Assembly (NCBI GenBank): GCA_039185015.1 | Contig: JBCDAU010000023.1 | Coordinates: 1-64,000 of the forward strand | From: JBCBSZ01 sp039185015 | Lineage (GTDB): Bacteria; Actinomycetota; Acidimicrobiia; Acidimicrobiales; Poriferisodalaceae | Reading direction: 5' to 3' | Length of the DNA stretch: 64,000 nucleotides | Shown: positions 1 through 8,422 of the stretch, piece after piece | How positions within the stretch are numbered: position 1 is the first letter of the stretch | Layout: each line of letters starts with the position of its first letter | The notes under the pieces: model-generated | Seen by the model: the letters and a program-made list of their open reading frames with translations, nothing else | Told to the model about the DNA's origin: nothing | The model's database searches: none | Translations under genes and position numbers: made by a program

Positions 1-1
1 G

Positions 2-412
2 GAGACGCCGGGGGTGTCCCAGGTCCAGCAGTCCTTCACGCTGATCTTCCTGCTCTACGGGCTCGTCGTGCCCTGCGTGACCGGGCTCTTCTTCCTCATC
101 GTCACGTTCCAGAAGGCACCGGCGCTCACCCTGCTCCGGGCTATCGGCGCGCCCGCGGGCCGGCTCGTCAGCGCGCTCCTGATCCAGGTGCTGGTCATCG
201 TCGGCGCCGGCCTGCTCATCGGCATCGGGCTGTACACGCCGCTGTCCCAACAGACCTTGGGCGGCCTGCCGCTGCGCTTCGAGACGGCAGCGGTCATCTT
301 CTGGTCGGTGCTGTTGATCGTGCTCGCCGTGGGGAGCGCGCTCGTCGCCGCCCGACGGGTCTTGCGCATCGACCCGATCGAGGCCACCACCGGCGCCCAG
401 GTGGGCCGATGA
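2..412 (+). CDS. ABC transporter permease, FtsX/MacB type (5'-truncated by window edge)
   Basis: This is the C-terminal part of an FtsX-like permease. The frame is open from base 2, so the true start lies upstream of the window. Three hydrophobic segments are visible (around LLYGLVVPCVTGLFFLI, LIQVLVIVGAGLLIGIG and IFWSVLLIVLAVGSALV). The protein ends in the family's typical tail, an R-rich stretch followed by IDPIEA. Its TGA overlaps the ATG of the next permease by 4 bases, so the two are probably translated together. The family forms the membrane part of MacB/DevC/LolCE-type exporters. The substrate cannot be told from the sequence. Confidence 0.85.
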   Translation, partial: ETPGVSQVQQSFTLIFLLYGLVVPCVTGLFFLIVTFQKAPALTLLRAIGAPAGRLVSALLIQVLVIVGAGLLIGIGLYTPLSQQTLGGLPLRFETAAVIFWSVLLIVLAVGSALVAARRVLRIDPIEATTGAQVGR

Positions 413-1503
413 AGATCGCCCTCAAGGAGCTCGTGCGCCAACCGGGGCGGTTCGTGACCGCGACGGTGATCCTGACCCTCATCTCGGTGCTGCTGATGTT
501 CCTGGGCGGTCTGCTCGACGGCCTGATCGCCTCGTCGACGGGCGCGATCCGGGCCCAGGAGGCCGAGGCGATCGTGTACGACGACACGGCGCAGGCGTCG
601 TTCGTGCGGAGCCGTCTCGAGCCGGAGCTGCGGGAGACGATCGAGGCCCTCGACGGCGTCGACGAGGTCGGCGGCCTCGGCCTGGTCCAGCTCGGCGCAC
701 GGGTGCCCGGCAACGGCCCCCGCGATCTCGCCAACGTCGCCCTCTTCGGCTTCGAGCTGCCACCCGACGGGGTGCCCGACGTCCCGCGCCCGGGTCAGGC
801 GTGGGCCGACGAGGTGCTCGAGGCCGACGGCGTCGAGCTCGGTATGACCATCCTGCTCGGCCCCGCGCGCTCGCCGATCGAGGTGATCGGCTTCGTGAGC
901 GACACCTCGTTCAACGGTCAGGGCGGGCTGTGGGCGGCCCCGGAGACCTGGCGCGAGGTGCTCGCCGCCAACCGGCCGGACGCCCGCCTCGGCGACGGCG
1001 TCTTCCAGGCGTACGTCGTGCGGGGCGAGGCCGACGACCTGCCCGATCGCATCGATGCGGCGACCGACGGGGAGACCGACTCGTACTCCGTCGACGGTGC
1101 CGTCGATGCCATCCCCGGTGTCCAGGAGCAGCAGAGCACGTTCAGCCAGATCATCGGCGTGACGATCCTGATCGCGCTGGTCGTAATCGGCCTCTTCTTC
1201 GCCCTGCTCACCGTCGAGCGGGTCAGCCTCTACGGCGTCCTCAAGGCGCTCGGCGCCCGGTCCCGCACGATCTTCGCAGGCCTGGTGGCGCAGGCCGTCG
1301 CCGTCACCCTCGTCGCCGCTTCCATCGCCGCGATCCTCGTCGTCGGGCTCGATCTGCTCATCCCGCCCGGCTCGATCCCGCTCCAGATCGGGGTCGGCCG
1401 CATCGTGTCCAGCGTGCTCCTGCTGCTCCTCGCCGCCGTCGTCGGCTGCGCGTTCTCCCTCCGCCGGGTGCTCCGTGTCGACCCGGCCTCAGCGATCGGA
1501 TAG
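409..1503 (+). CDS. ABC transporter permease, FtsX/MacB type
   Basis: 364-residue FtsX-family permease with the expected layout. One transmembrane segment lies near residues 20-40, followed by a roughly 200-residue extracytoplasmic domain. Three membrane segments follow in the last 130 residues, and the tail ends RRVLRVDPASAIG. It overlaps the upstream permease by 4 bases and is followed after 3 bases by the ATPase, giving an operon of two permeases plus an ATPase. The layout resembles DevC-DevA or MacB-type efflux systems. A membrane-fusion partner, if there is one, would lie upstream of the window. The substrate is unknown. Confidence 0.88.
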   Translation: MKIALKELVRQPGRFVTATVILTLISVLLMFLGGLLDGLIASSTGAIRAQEAEAIVYDDTAQASFVRSRLEPELRETIEALDGVDEVGGLGLVQLGARVPGNGPRDLANVALFGFELPPDGVPDVPRPGQAWADEVLEADGVELGMTILLGPARSPIEVIGFVSDTSFNGQGGLWAAPETWREVLAANRPDARLGDGVFQAYVVRGEADDLPDRIDAATDGETDSYSVDGAVDAIPGVQEQQSTFSQIIGVTILIALVVIGLFFALLTVERVSLYGVLKALGARSRTIFAGLVAQAVAVTLVAASIAAILVVGLDLLIPPGSIPLQIGVGRIVSSVLLLLLAAVVGCAFSLRRVLRVDPASAIG

Positions 1504-1506
1504 CCG

Positions 1507-2187
1507 ATGACCACCTCTGCGCTCGTAATGCGAGACGTCCGCAAGGTCTACGAGATGGGCGACGGCTCCGAGGTCGTCGCGCTCGACCACGCCTCGCTCG
1601 ACCTCGGTGCCGACGAGATGATCGCCCTCGTCGGACCGTCCGGATCGGGCAAGACGACGCTGTGCTCCATCGCCGGCGGGATCCTGAAGGCGACCGAGGG
1701 GAGCATCGTCGTGGGCGGCGAGGACATCTCGAACCACGACGACAAGTTGCTGACCCGGTTCCGGCAGGAGTCCGTCGGGTTCGTGTTCCAGGCCGTGAAC
1801 CTCGTGCCGTTCCTGAACGCCCGCGAGAACCTGCTGGTGGTCGACGAGCTCGGCCGCCGCACCGGTGCTGCCGCCCGCCAGCGTGCCGACCAGCTCCTCG
1901 AGGAGCTCGGGCTCGCCGACCGGGCCAAGAACCTCCCGTCGCAGCTGTCCGGCGGGCAGCGTCAGCGCGTCGCGATCGGTCGGGCGCTGATGAACGACCC
2001 GGCCCTGGTGCTGTTCGACGAGCCGACGTCCGCGCTCGACACCGAGCTCGGCGAGCAGGTGATGGAGCTCATCCGCACCGAGATGAAGCGACGGGGAACC
2101 GCCGCGATCGTCGTCACCCACGACGAGCGGATCACCGAGTACTGCGACCGGACGGTCCGCATCATCGACGGCCGACTCGCCGCCTGA
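1507..2187 (+). CDS. ABC transporter ATP-binding protein (MacB/LolD/DevA type)
   Basis: 226-residue nucleotide-binding subunit that energises the two upstream FtsX-type permeases. It shows a complete Walker A (GPSGSGKTT, about residues 39-47), a Q-loop (GFVFQAVNL), the signature LSGGQRQRVAIGRA, Walker B (ALVLFDEPTSAL) and the switch histidine (VVTHD). The length is typical for a stand-alone MacB/LolD-type ATPase. It is the last gene of the operon and faces the tetR gene tail to tail across 28 bases. The ATG at 1507 lies 3 bases after the permease stop. Confidence 0.93.
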   Translation: MTTSALVMRDVRKVYEMGDGSEVVALDHASLDLGADEMIALVGPSGSGKTTLCSIAGGILKATEGSIVVGGEDISNHDDKLLTRFRQESVGFVFQAVNLVPFLNARENLLVVDELGRRTGAAARQRADQLLEELGLADRAKNLPSQLSGGQRQRVAIGRALMNDPALVLFDEPTSALDTELGEQVMELIRTEMKRRGTAAIVVTHDERITEYCDRTVRIIDGRLAA

Positions 2188-2215
2188 TCCCGGACTCCGG
2201 TGCGGGAGCTCCGAG

Positions 2216-2818
2216 TCAGCCGGCCTTGAGCCCGGCGATGCAGAAGCGGATCGCGGCCTCGGCCATCTCGTCGGGATCGACGCCGCGGTGTCGCAGCACG
2301 CCGCGGGTCAGCCGGAGCGACGCTCCGAGCACCGCCTCGGCTCGGACCGACGGGTGGCCCGGCGGGATCTGGCCGGCGGACACGGCCGCCCTGATGTGGC
2401 GCTCGATGTCGCTGAGCGCGACCTCGCGAGCACCCCGGAGTTGGTCGGCGAAGGCCTCGTGGTTGTCGGCCCACTCGAACAGTCGGACCAGGTCGTCGTG
2501 CTCGGCGTACCAGCGCATCGACGCCCGGACGGCCAGGCAGATCCGGTCCAGGGGATCGGTGGCGGCGGTCAGCGCGTCTCGCTGGGCGGCCCGCAGGTCG
2601 GCGAGGGCGGTGTTGAGGATCTCGACGACGAGCGCGTCCTTGGACGGGAAGTACCAGTAGAAGACGCCCTTGCCGACGCCGAGCTCGTCGATGATGCGCG
2701 CCACCGACGTCTCGCGGACCCCGTGCTCGGCGAAGAGCCGGGTGGCTGTGGCGACGAGCTGCTCGCGCCGCTCCTCGCCGCGGGACGTGAGTGACCGGTC
2801 GGATGCCACGATGCTCAC
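2216..2818 (-). CDS. TetR/AcrR family transcriptional regulator
   Basis: 200-residue TetR-family repressor. The N-terminal helix-turn-helix is clear: RLFAEHGVRETSVARI, then ELGVGKGVFYWYFPSKDAL. The C-terminal ligand domain is variable. I place the start at the GTG at 2818, whose GTGA overlaps the TGA of the glycerol kinase gene. A much longer open frame continues upstream, but only inside the kinase gene. Co-translation with glpK suggests it regulates glycerol use, its own operon or the facing ABC exporter; the sequence does not decide between these. Confidence 0.85.
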   Translation of the reverse strand: MSIVASDRSLTSRGEERREQLVATATRLFAEHGVRETSVARIIDELGVGKGVFYWYFPSKDALVVEILNTALADLRAAQRDALTAATDPLDRICLAVRASMRWYAEHDDLVRLFEWADNHEAFADQLRGAREVALSDIERHIRAAVSAGQIPPGHPSVRAEAVLGASLRLTRGVLRHRGVDPDEMAEAAIRFCIAGLKAG

Positions 2819-4287
2819 TCGGCCCAGCCTCGGGACCGCTCGACGGCGCGCAGCCACTGCGCGTACGCGGCGTCGGCCGCCCGCCGGTCGCCCGCAGGGT
2901 CGACCTCGACGTCGAGCCGCCAGTTCGCCGTGATGTCGGCGGTGGAGCCCCAGACGCCCTCCGCGAGCCCGGCGAGGTAGGCCGCTCCCAGGGCCGTGGT
3001 CTCGGTCACCTCCGGCCGAGCCACCGGCACGCCGAGCTGGTCGGCCTGGAGCTGGAGGAGCAACGGCATCACCGAGGCGCCGCCGTCGACCTTGAGCGTC
3101 GAGAGCTCGACGCCGCCGGCGCTGGCCATGGCGTCGACCACGTCGCGGGTCTGGAAGACCATCGACTCGACGGTGGCCCGAGCGAGGTGGGCGCGTTCCG
3201 TGCCACGGGTCAGGCCGATGATCGTGCCGCGGGCGTACGGGTCCCACCAGGGCGAACCGAGGCCGGTGAAGGCGGGTACGAGGTAGACGCCGTCGGTGCT
3301 GTCGACCGATTCGGCGAGCGGGCCGATCTCGGCGGCCTCGTCGATGATGCCGAGCCCGTCACGAAGCCACTGGATCGCCGCACCGGTCACGAAGATCGCA
3401 CCCTCGAGCATGTACGCGACCGTGCCGTCCGACAGGGTCCACGCCACCGAGGTGAGGAGCCCGTCGACCGGCTCGGGACAGGTCGGACCCACGTTCATGG
3501 CGACGAACGAGCCGGTGCCGTAGGTGTTCTTGGCCATGCCCGGTTCCAGGCACGCCTGCCCGAAGAGGGCGGCCTGCTGGTCGCCGCCGATGCCCGAGAT
3601 CGGGATGCCGGCCGGGGCGCCGACGCCGTCGACGGTCGTGCCGTACCGGCCCGACGACGGCTGCACCTCGGGGAGGGCGCCCATGGGCGCGCCGAAGAGG
3701 TCGCAGAGCTCGGCGTCCCAGGAGAGCGAGTGGATGTCGTACAGCAGCGTGCGGCACGCGTTGGACGGATCGGTGACGTGGGCGGCGCCGCCCGTGAGGT
3801 TCCACACGACCCAGGAGTCGATCGTGCCGAGCGCCAGGTTCGGCCCGGCCTCGACCCCACCCTCGGTGAGCAGCCACTCGATCTTCGATCCGGAGAAGTA
3901 CGGGTCGAGGACCAGCCCGGTGCGCTGGCGGATCATCGGGAGGTGCCCGGCCTCGGCCAGCGCGTCGGTGCGGGCCGCGGTGCGGCGGTCCTGCCACACG
4001 ATCGCCCGGTGGAGCGGCTGACCGGTCGACCGGTCCCAGGCCACGATGGTCTCGCGCTGGTCGGTGATGCCGATCGCCGCGATCGGCTGGTCGAGTGAGG
4101 CGCACAGATCGCCGAGGGTGACCTTCACGGCCTCCCAGATCTCGGACGGGTCGTGCTCGACCCACCCGGGCTGCGGGTAGTGCTGGGTGAACTCTCGATA
4201 CGACCACCCGGCGAGGCGTCCCGACTCGTCGACGGCGAGCGAGCGGACCCCCGTGGTCCCGGCATCGATGGCAACGACAACACCCAT
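2815..4287 (-). CDS. glpK: glycerol kinase
   Basis: 490-residue FGGY-family kinase that phosphorylates glycerol to sn-glycerol-3-phosphate with ATP in the cytoplasm. The N-terminal phosphate loop AIDAGTTGVRSLAVD, the GITDQRETIVAWD segment and the C-terminal hinge motif (KVDGGASVMPLLLQLQAD) with TTALGAAYLAGLAEGVW are those of GlpK. Length matches the family (about 500). It is the first gene of a two-gene minus-strand operon with tetR. No Shine-Dalgarno sequence is visible before the ATG. Instead a TAGCGT box ends 8 bases upstream, suggesting a leaderless transcript. Confidence 0.93.
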   Translation of the reverse strand: MGVVVAIDAGTTGVRSLAVDESGRLAGWSYREFTQHYPQPGWVEHDPSEIWEAVKVTLGDLCASLDQPIAAIGITDQRETIVAWDRSTGQPLHRAIVWQDRRTAARTDALAEAGHLPMIRQRTGLVLDPYFSGSKIEWLLTEGGVEAGPNLALGTIDSWVVWNLTGGAAHVTDPSNACRTLLYDIHSLSWDAELCDLFGAPMGALPEVQPSSGRYGTTVDGVGAPAGIPISGIGGDQQAALFGQACLEPGMAKNTYGTGSFVAMNVGPTCPEPVDGLLTSVAWTLSDGTVAYMLEGAIFVTGAAIQWLRDGLGIIDEAAEIGPLAESVDSTDGVYLVPAFTGLGSPWWDPYARGTIIGLTRGTERAHLARATVESMVFQTRDVVDAMASAGGVELSTLKVDGGASVMPLLLQLQADQLGVPVARPEVTETTALGAAYLAGLAEGVWGSTADITANWRLDVEVDPAGDRRAADAAYAQWLRAVERSRGWAE

Positions 4288-4295
4288 GCGGGGCG

Positions 4296-4325
4296 ACGCT
4301 AGCGCTCTGTTCCGGTGCGTGTGAC
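4296..4325 (-). promoter_or_regulatory. candidate leaderless promoter of glpK
   Basis: Read on the minus strand, a -35-like GTCACA (4320-4325) is followed after 18 bases by a -10-like TAGCGT (4296-4301). The glpK ATG begins 8 bases later and no Shine-Dalgarno sequence intervenes. Confidence 0.5.
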
Positions 4326-4353
4326 GAAGGTCCGTGGAAGCGTTTTCAGGGTG

Positions 4354-4383
4354 CTGACGACGGCCGAGTTCCGTGGGTACGGT
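4354..4383 (+). promoter_or_regulatory. candidate promoter of pfkA
   Basis: CTGACG (4354-4359), an 18-base spacer, then TACGGT (4378-4383). A GGAGG Shine-Dalgarno sequence (4419-4423) lies 4 bases before the GTG start, so this gene has a leader of about 35 bases, unlike the divergent glpK. Confidence 0.45.
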
Positions 4384-4427
4384 GGCCCGTACATCGAGAC
4401 GAGCCGCAAGGCGGCGGCGGAGGCAAC

Positions 4428-5459
4428 GTGCGAGTCGGTGTGTTGACGGGTGGCGGTGACTGCCCGGGCCTGAACGCGGTCATCAGGGCCATCGTCCGGA
4501 AGGCGGAGCGCTACCACGAAGCGGAGGTCGTCGGCTTCCTCGACGGGTGGGCCGGCGTGGTCGAGGGCCGCACGATGCCCCTCGACATCGCCACCATGCG
4601 GGGCACGCTCCCCAAGGGCGGCACCATCCTGGGCACCTCCCGGTCGAACCCGACGCTGATCGACGAGGGCCTCCCCGGCTGCCTGAAGACCCTGGAGCAG
4701 CACGACGTCGATGCCCTCATCGTCATCGGTGGCGACGGCACCCTCGGCGTCGCCGAGCGCCTCCACCGGATGGGCGGCCCGGTCATCGGCGTCCCCAAGA
4801 CCATCGACAACGACATCTCCGGCACCGAGTACACGTTCGGCTTCAACACGGCGGTCGAGATCGCCACCGACGCCATCGGGCGGCTCCACACCACGGCCGA
4901 GTCACACAACCGCGTGATGGTGGTCGAGGTGATGGGGCGCTACGTCGGCCACGTCGCCGTCCACGCCGGCCTCGCCGGCGGCGCGACCGTCACGCTGATC
5001 CCCGAGTACCCCTTCGACATCGCCGAGGTCGCCGAGCGCATCCAACGCCGTCACGAGCGGGGCAAGTTCGCGTCCATCGTGGTGGTGGCCGAAGGGGCCA
5101 CGCCGAAGCCCGGCACCATGGAGCTGCCCGATCCCGGGGTCGACCCGTTCGGCAACCCGAAGCTCGGTGGCATCTCCGCCTACGTCGCCGGTGAGATCGA
5201 GCGCCGGACCGGCTTCGAGACGCGGGTGACCGTGCTCGGCCACGTGCAGCGCGGCGGCACGCCCACGGCGTTCGACCGGGTGCTGTCGTCCCGGTACGGC
5301 GTCGCCGCGATGGACGCCGCCGCCGACGGCGACTTCGGCACGATGGTCGCCCTCAACGCCAACGAGATCGTCCGGGTGCCGCTCGCCGATGTCGTCGGCC
5401 GACCCAAGCCCGTCCCGTCGAGCCTCTACGAGGACTGCGCGCAGTGGTTCTTCGCCTGA
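4428..5459 (+). CDS. pfkA: 6-phosphofructokinase (mixed-substrate group)
   Basis: 343-residue PfkA-family enzyme that phosphorylates fructose-6-phosphate in glycolysis. It has GGGDCPGLNAVIR at the N-terminus, the nucleotide loop IGGDGTLG, the catalytic TIDND and the substrate-binding MGRYVGH. In E. coli numbering the donor-selecting positions read Gly104 (GGDGT) and Lys124 (PKTIDND). This combination is found in the actinobacterial 'group III' enzymes, some of which use ATP and others pyrophosphate, so the phosphoryl donor is not settled by sequence. The GTG start has a good Shine-Dalgarno sequence. trkA follows after 22 bases. Confidence 0.92.
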   Translation: MRVGVLTGGGDCPGLNAVIRAIVRKAERYHEAEVVGFLDGWAGVVEGRTMPLDIATMRGTLPKGGTILGTSRSNPTLIDEGLPGCLKTLEQHDVDALIVIGGDGTLGVAERLHRMGGPVIGVPKTIDNDISGTEYTFGFNTAVEIATDAIGRLHTTAESHNRVMVVEVMGRYVGHVAVHAGLAGGATVTLIPEYPFDIAEVAERIQRRHERGKFASIVVVAEGATPKPGTMELPDPGVDPFGNPKLGGISAYVAGEIERRTGFETRVTVLGHVQRGGTPTAFDRVLSSRYGVAAMDAAADGDFGTMVALNANEIVRVPLADVVGRPKPVPSSLYEDCAQWFFA

Positions 5460-5481
5460 ACGATCGCGCCCGGGAGCTCGT

Positions 5482-6828
5482 ATGAAGCGGGTCATCGTCG
5501 TCGGGGCCGGCGAGGTCGGCTCGTACGTCGCCGAGCGCCTCAGCCGCGAGGGGCACGACGTGGTCGTCGTCGAGCAGCACCGACGCCGGCTGCTCGAGCT
5601 CGGCGCCCGCCTCGACGTCCTCACCGTGCTCGGGAGCGGCACCAGCCCGTCGGCCCTCTCCGAGGCCGGGCTCGAAAAGGCCGACCTCGTCGTCGCCGTC
5701 ACCAACGTCGACGAGGTCAACCTCGTGGCCTGCCTCATCGCGACCCAGGCCGGCGTCGAGCGGACGGTCTGCCGGCTCCAGGCCAAGGAGCTGCGGGGCG
5801 CGGCCGGTGCCGAGGTGCGACGCCAGATCGGCGTCGACCTGGTCCTCGACCCCGACGCCGAGACCGCCGAGGAGATCCTCCAGCTCCTCGTGTATCGCGG
5901 GGCCAGCGACATCGCCGAGATGGCGGCGGGCGAGGTGATCCTCATCGGCGCGCGCCTCCAAGAGGGCGCGCCGATCGTGGGTCGGACCCTCTCCGACCTC
6001 GGGATGGAGTACGCCCCGCAGTGGGACTTCCTCTTCGGCACGATCACCCGCGGCGACCAGACGATCATCCCCCGGGGCGATCACCGGCTCGAGGCCCACG
6101 ACCTGCTCCGCGTGGTCTGCAAGCGCAAGGCCAGGGGAGAGGTGCTGCAGCTCCTCGGACTCGAGCGCACGGCGCTGTCGAAGGTGATGCTGCTCGGCGG
6201 CGGCCGGACCGCCGAGCTGCTGGCCGAGCGCCTCGTCCAGCGCGGCGTTCGGGTCGTCGTGGTGGACCGCAACCCGGATCGCTGTGAGGAGTTCGCCCAG
6301 CGGCACGTCGGACCCCTCGTCATCCACGGCGACATCACCGATGCCGACCTCCTGGTCGAGGAGGACGTCGGTGGCTTCGACGCCGTCGTGGCCCTCACCG
6401 GCGAGGACGACGCCAACATCCTGGCGTGCCTGTTCGCCAAGTCGCAGGGGGCCAAGGAGACGGTCGCGGTCGTCCACCGGCTGTCGTTGCTGCCCCTCCT
6501 CGAGGAGATCGGCATCGACGCCGCCCTGTCGCCCCGCACCGCCAGCGCCAACGGCGTGCTCCGCTTCGTCCGTGGAGATGTCACCGCGGTCGCCACGTTC
6601 CTCGAGGGCGAAGCCGAGGTGCTGGAGACCGTCGTCCACGACGGCACCGAGGCCGACGGCGCCATCGTCGCCGAGCTCCGCCTCCCCAAGGACGTGCTGA
6701 TCGGGGCGATCGTGCGCGACGGCAACGCCGAGATCGCTCGCGGGCGCAGCCAGCTGCGCTCCAACGACCACGTGATCGTGTTCGCGATGCCCCACGTCGT
6801 CGACGAGGTGAAGCGGGTCTTCGGTTGA
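5482..6828 (+). CDS. trkA: Trk potassium uptake regulatory subunit TrkA
   Basis: 448-residue cytoplasmic NAD(H)/nucleotide-binding regulator of TrkH channels. It is built as two tandem RCK units: the first Rossmann motif IVVGAGEVGSYVAERL is at the N-terminus, and the second (KVMLLGGGRTAELLAERL) is near the middle. Each is followed by an RCK_C (TrkA_C) half. I chose the ATG at 5482, preceded by GGGAG and starting exactly at the Rossmann strand; the frame is open further upstream inside pfkA, which I discount. It leads directly into two trkH genes, so the three probably form one K+ uptake complex or two alternative ones. Confidence 0.93.
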   Translation: MKRVIVVGAGEVGSYVAERLSREGHDVVVVEQHRRRLLELGARLDVLTVLGSGTSPSALSEAGLEKADLVVAVTNVDEVNLVACLIATQAGVERTVCRLQAKELRGAAGAEVRRQIGVDLVLDPDAETAEEILQLLVYRGASDIAEMAAGEVILIGARLQEGAPIVGRTLSDLGMEYAPQWDFLFGTITRGDQTIIPRGDHRLEAHDLLRVVCKRKARGEVLQLLGLERTALSKVMLLGGGRTAELLAERLVQRGVRVVVVDRNPDRCEEFAQRHVGPLVIHGDITDADLLVEEDVGGFDAVVALTGEDDANILACLFAKSQGAKETVAVVHRLSLLPLLEEIGIDAALSPRTASANGVLRFVRGDVTAVATFLEGEAEVLETVVHDGTEADGAIVAELRLPKDVLIGAIVRDGNAEIARGRSQLRSNDHVIVFAMPHVVDEVKRVFG

Positions 6829-6838
6829 CCGAGACGCG

Positions 6839-8422
6839 TTGCGAGTCACCGGCCTCGAGCCGGTGACCGCCGGGACCGGCGCCCGGCGGCGACCGTCGTT
6901 CGCCGACGGCCACGAGGAGCGACTGGACCAGCGGCGCTCGGTCGCCGCCGTCGGCATGGCCGGCGTCGCCGGGGTGTCGGCGACGACCGCAGCGATCTGC
7001 CTCGTCGTCGAGCTGCTGACCGGCGCGGAGGAGTGGCTGTCGTTCGCCACGACCCTCGTCCTCGCGGCGGCGCTCGCCGCGGGACTCGGCCTCCGGTACC
7101 GGCTCCCTCCGGTCGCTCGCACGACGGCGCTGCTCGTCGGGGTCGTCTGGTCGAGCCTCCTGGCCTGCGGGCTCGTCGCCCTGCCCTACCTCGTCTCCGG
7201 GCTGCTCGACCCCGATGCGGCGATCTTCGAGGCCGTCGCCGGCGTCACGACGACCAGCGCCACCACGGTGCGGGACCCGGGCGAGCTCGGGCACGGCCTG
7301 CTCTTGTGGCGGGCTGCGTCGCAGTGGACCGGTGCGGCCGGCGTGGTCCTGCTCGTGGTGGTCGCACTGCCGCAGCTCGGCATCGGTGGTCTCGACCCCG
7401 GCGGTGTCGTCACCCGATCCGCCCGTCGGGTGGCCCCGCGCGCGTCGGCAGCGATCCGGCGGCTCGGCGCGGTGTACGTCGGGCTCACCGTCATCGCCGG
7501 CATCGCCTACGTGGCCGTCGGCATGCCGACCTTCGAAGCCCTCATCCATGCGCTCACGACGGCGTCGACGGGCGGCTTCTCCACGCGGGCCGGATCGCTC
7601 GGCGCGTTCGACTCCGCCGCGATCGAGATCGTCGCCATCGTCGTGATGGCGGCGGCCGGCACGAGCCTGCCGCTCGCCTGGCGGGTGGTGCGTCGGCGCG
7701 AGTTCGGTGCGCTCTGGAGCTCGGTCGAGTTCCGGATGTACTTCCTCGTGCTCGTGGTCGTCGCCGTCGTGCACCTCGCCGGCAACGGCGTCGACGACGG
7801 AGTGCCCACCGGCATCAGGCAGTCCGCGTTCGCGTCGACCTCGGCCATCAGCACCACCGGCTTCGAGATCCAGTCCCTCGCCGCCATCGATCCCGGCGCG
7901 GCGGCGATCCTCATCCTGGGGATGGGCACCGGCGCGATGGCCGCATCGCTGTCGGGGGGCTTCAAGCTGGTCCGGGTGATGGCGGTGTACGGCTTCGTGC
8001 GTCGTGAGCTCGTCCGCCAGCTGCACCCGGGTCTCAAGGCCTCCGTGCGGGTCGGACGATCGGCGCTCTCGGAGCCGATGGTCAACCGGATGATCGGGTC
8101 GATCAGCCTCTCGCTGGGTCTGCTCGTCGTCGGTGCGCTCGTGCTGTCCGCCGTCGACCCGGCGCTCGACTCGTCCACCGCGATCATCGACGCCGTCTCG
8201 ATCGCGGTGACGAGCGTCGCCAACGCCGGCCCCGCCGATGTCGGAGGAGCATCACTGAGCTGGCCGGCCGGACTGGGCGTCGTCGGACGGCTCACGTCCT
8301 CCGCGCTGATGCTCGTCGGCCGGGTCGAGGTCACTCCGGTGCTGGTCGCGGCGGGCCTCACCTCAGAGCGGCTGACGGTGCTCGTGCCTCGCCGCCGCCC
8401 GAACCGGCAGCTCGACCGATGA
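6839..8422 (+). CDS. trkH: TrkH-family cation channel subunit, divergent copy with Ser in pore loop 1
   Basis: 527-residue integral membrane protein of the TrkH/KtrB/HKT superfamily, with four pore-loop repeats. Against the next gene, loops 2 (STGGFS), 3 (STTGFEI) and 4 (NAGP) keep their filter glycine. Loop 1 reads TTTSATT, with Ser140 where the neighbour has Gly121. The conserved arginine of the last helix (LVGRVEV) is present. The start is uncertain: TTG at 6839 is the first possible, 10 bases after trkA, and the first 30 residues are not hydrophobic. It overlaps the second trkH by 4 bases. Potassium transport with TrkA is the default; the Ser substitution raises the possibility of altered selectivity. 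Confidence 0.85.
   Translation: MRVTGLEPVTAGTGARRRPSFADGHEERLDQRRSVAAVGMAGVAGVSATTAAICLVVELLTGAEEWLSFATTLVLAAALAAGLGLRYRLPPVARTTALLVGVVWSSLLACGLVALPYLVSGLLDPDAAIFEAVAGVTTTSATTVRDPGELGHGLLLWRAASQWTGAAGVVLLVVVALPQLGIGGLDPGGVVTRSARRVAPRASAAIRRLGAVYVGLTVIAGIAYVAVGMPTFEALIHALTTASTGGFSTRAGSLGAFDSAAIEIVAIVVMAAAGTSLPLAWRVVRRREFGALWSSVEFRMYFLVLVVVAVVHLAGNGVDDGVPTGIRQSAFASTSAISTTGFEIQSLAAIDPGAAAILILGMGTGAMAASLSGGFKLVRVMAVYGFVRRELVRQLHPGLKASVRVGRSALSEPMVNRMIGSISLSLGLLVVGALVLSAVDPALDSSTAIIDAVSIAVTSVANAGPADVGGASLSWPAGLGVVGRLTSSALMLVGRVEVTPVLVAAGLTSERLTVLVPRRRPNRQLDR

Noticed and set aside
801..2660. A 619-codon open frame across the permease and ATPase genes on the plus strand
   Set aside because: Arg/Pro-rich composition typical of an out-of-frame reading of G+C-rich genes. 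It crosses a well-supported ABC operon and has no recognisable domain.
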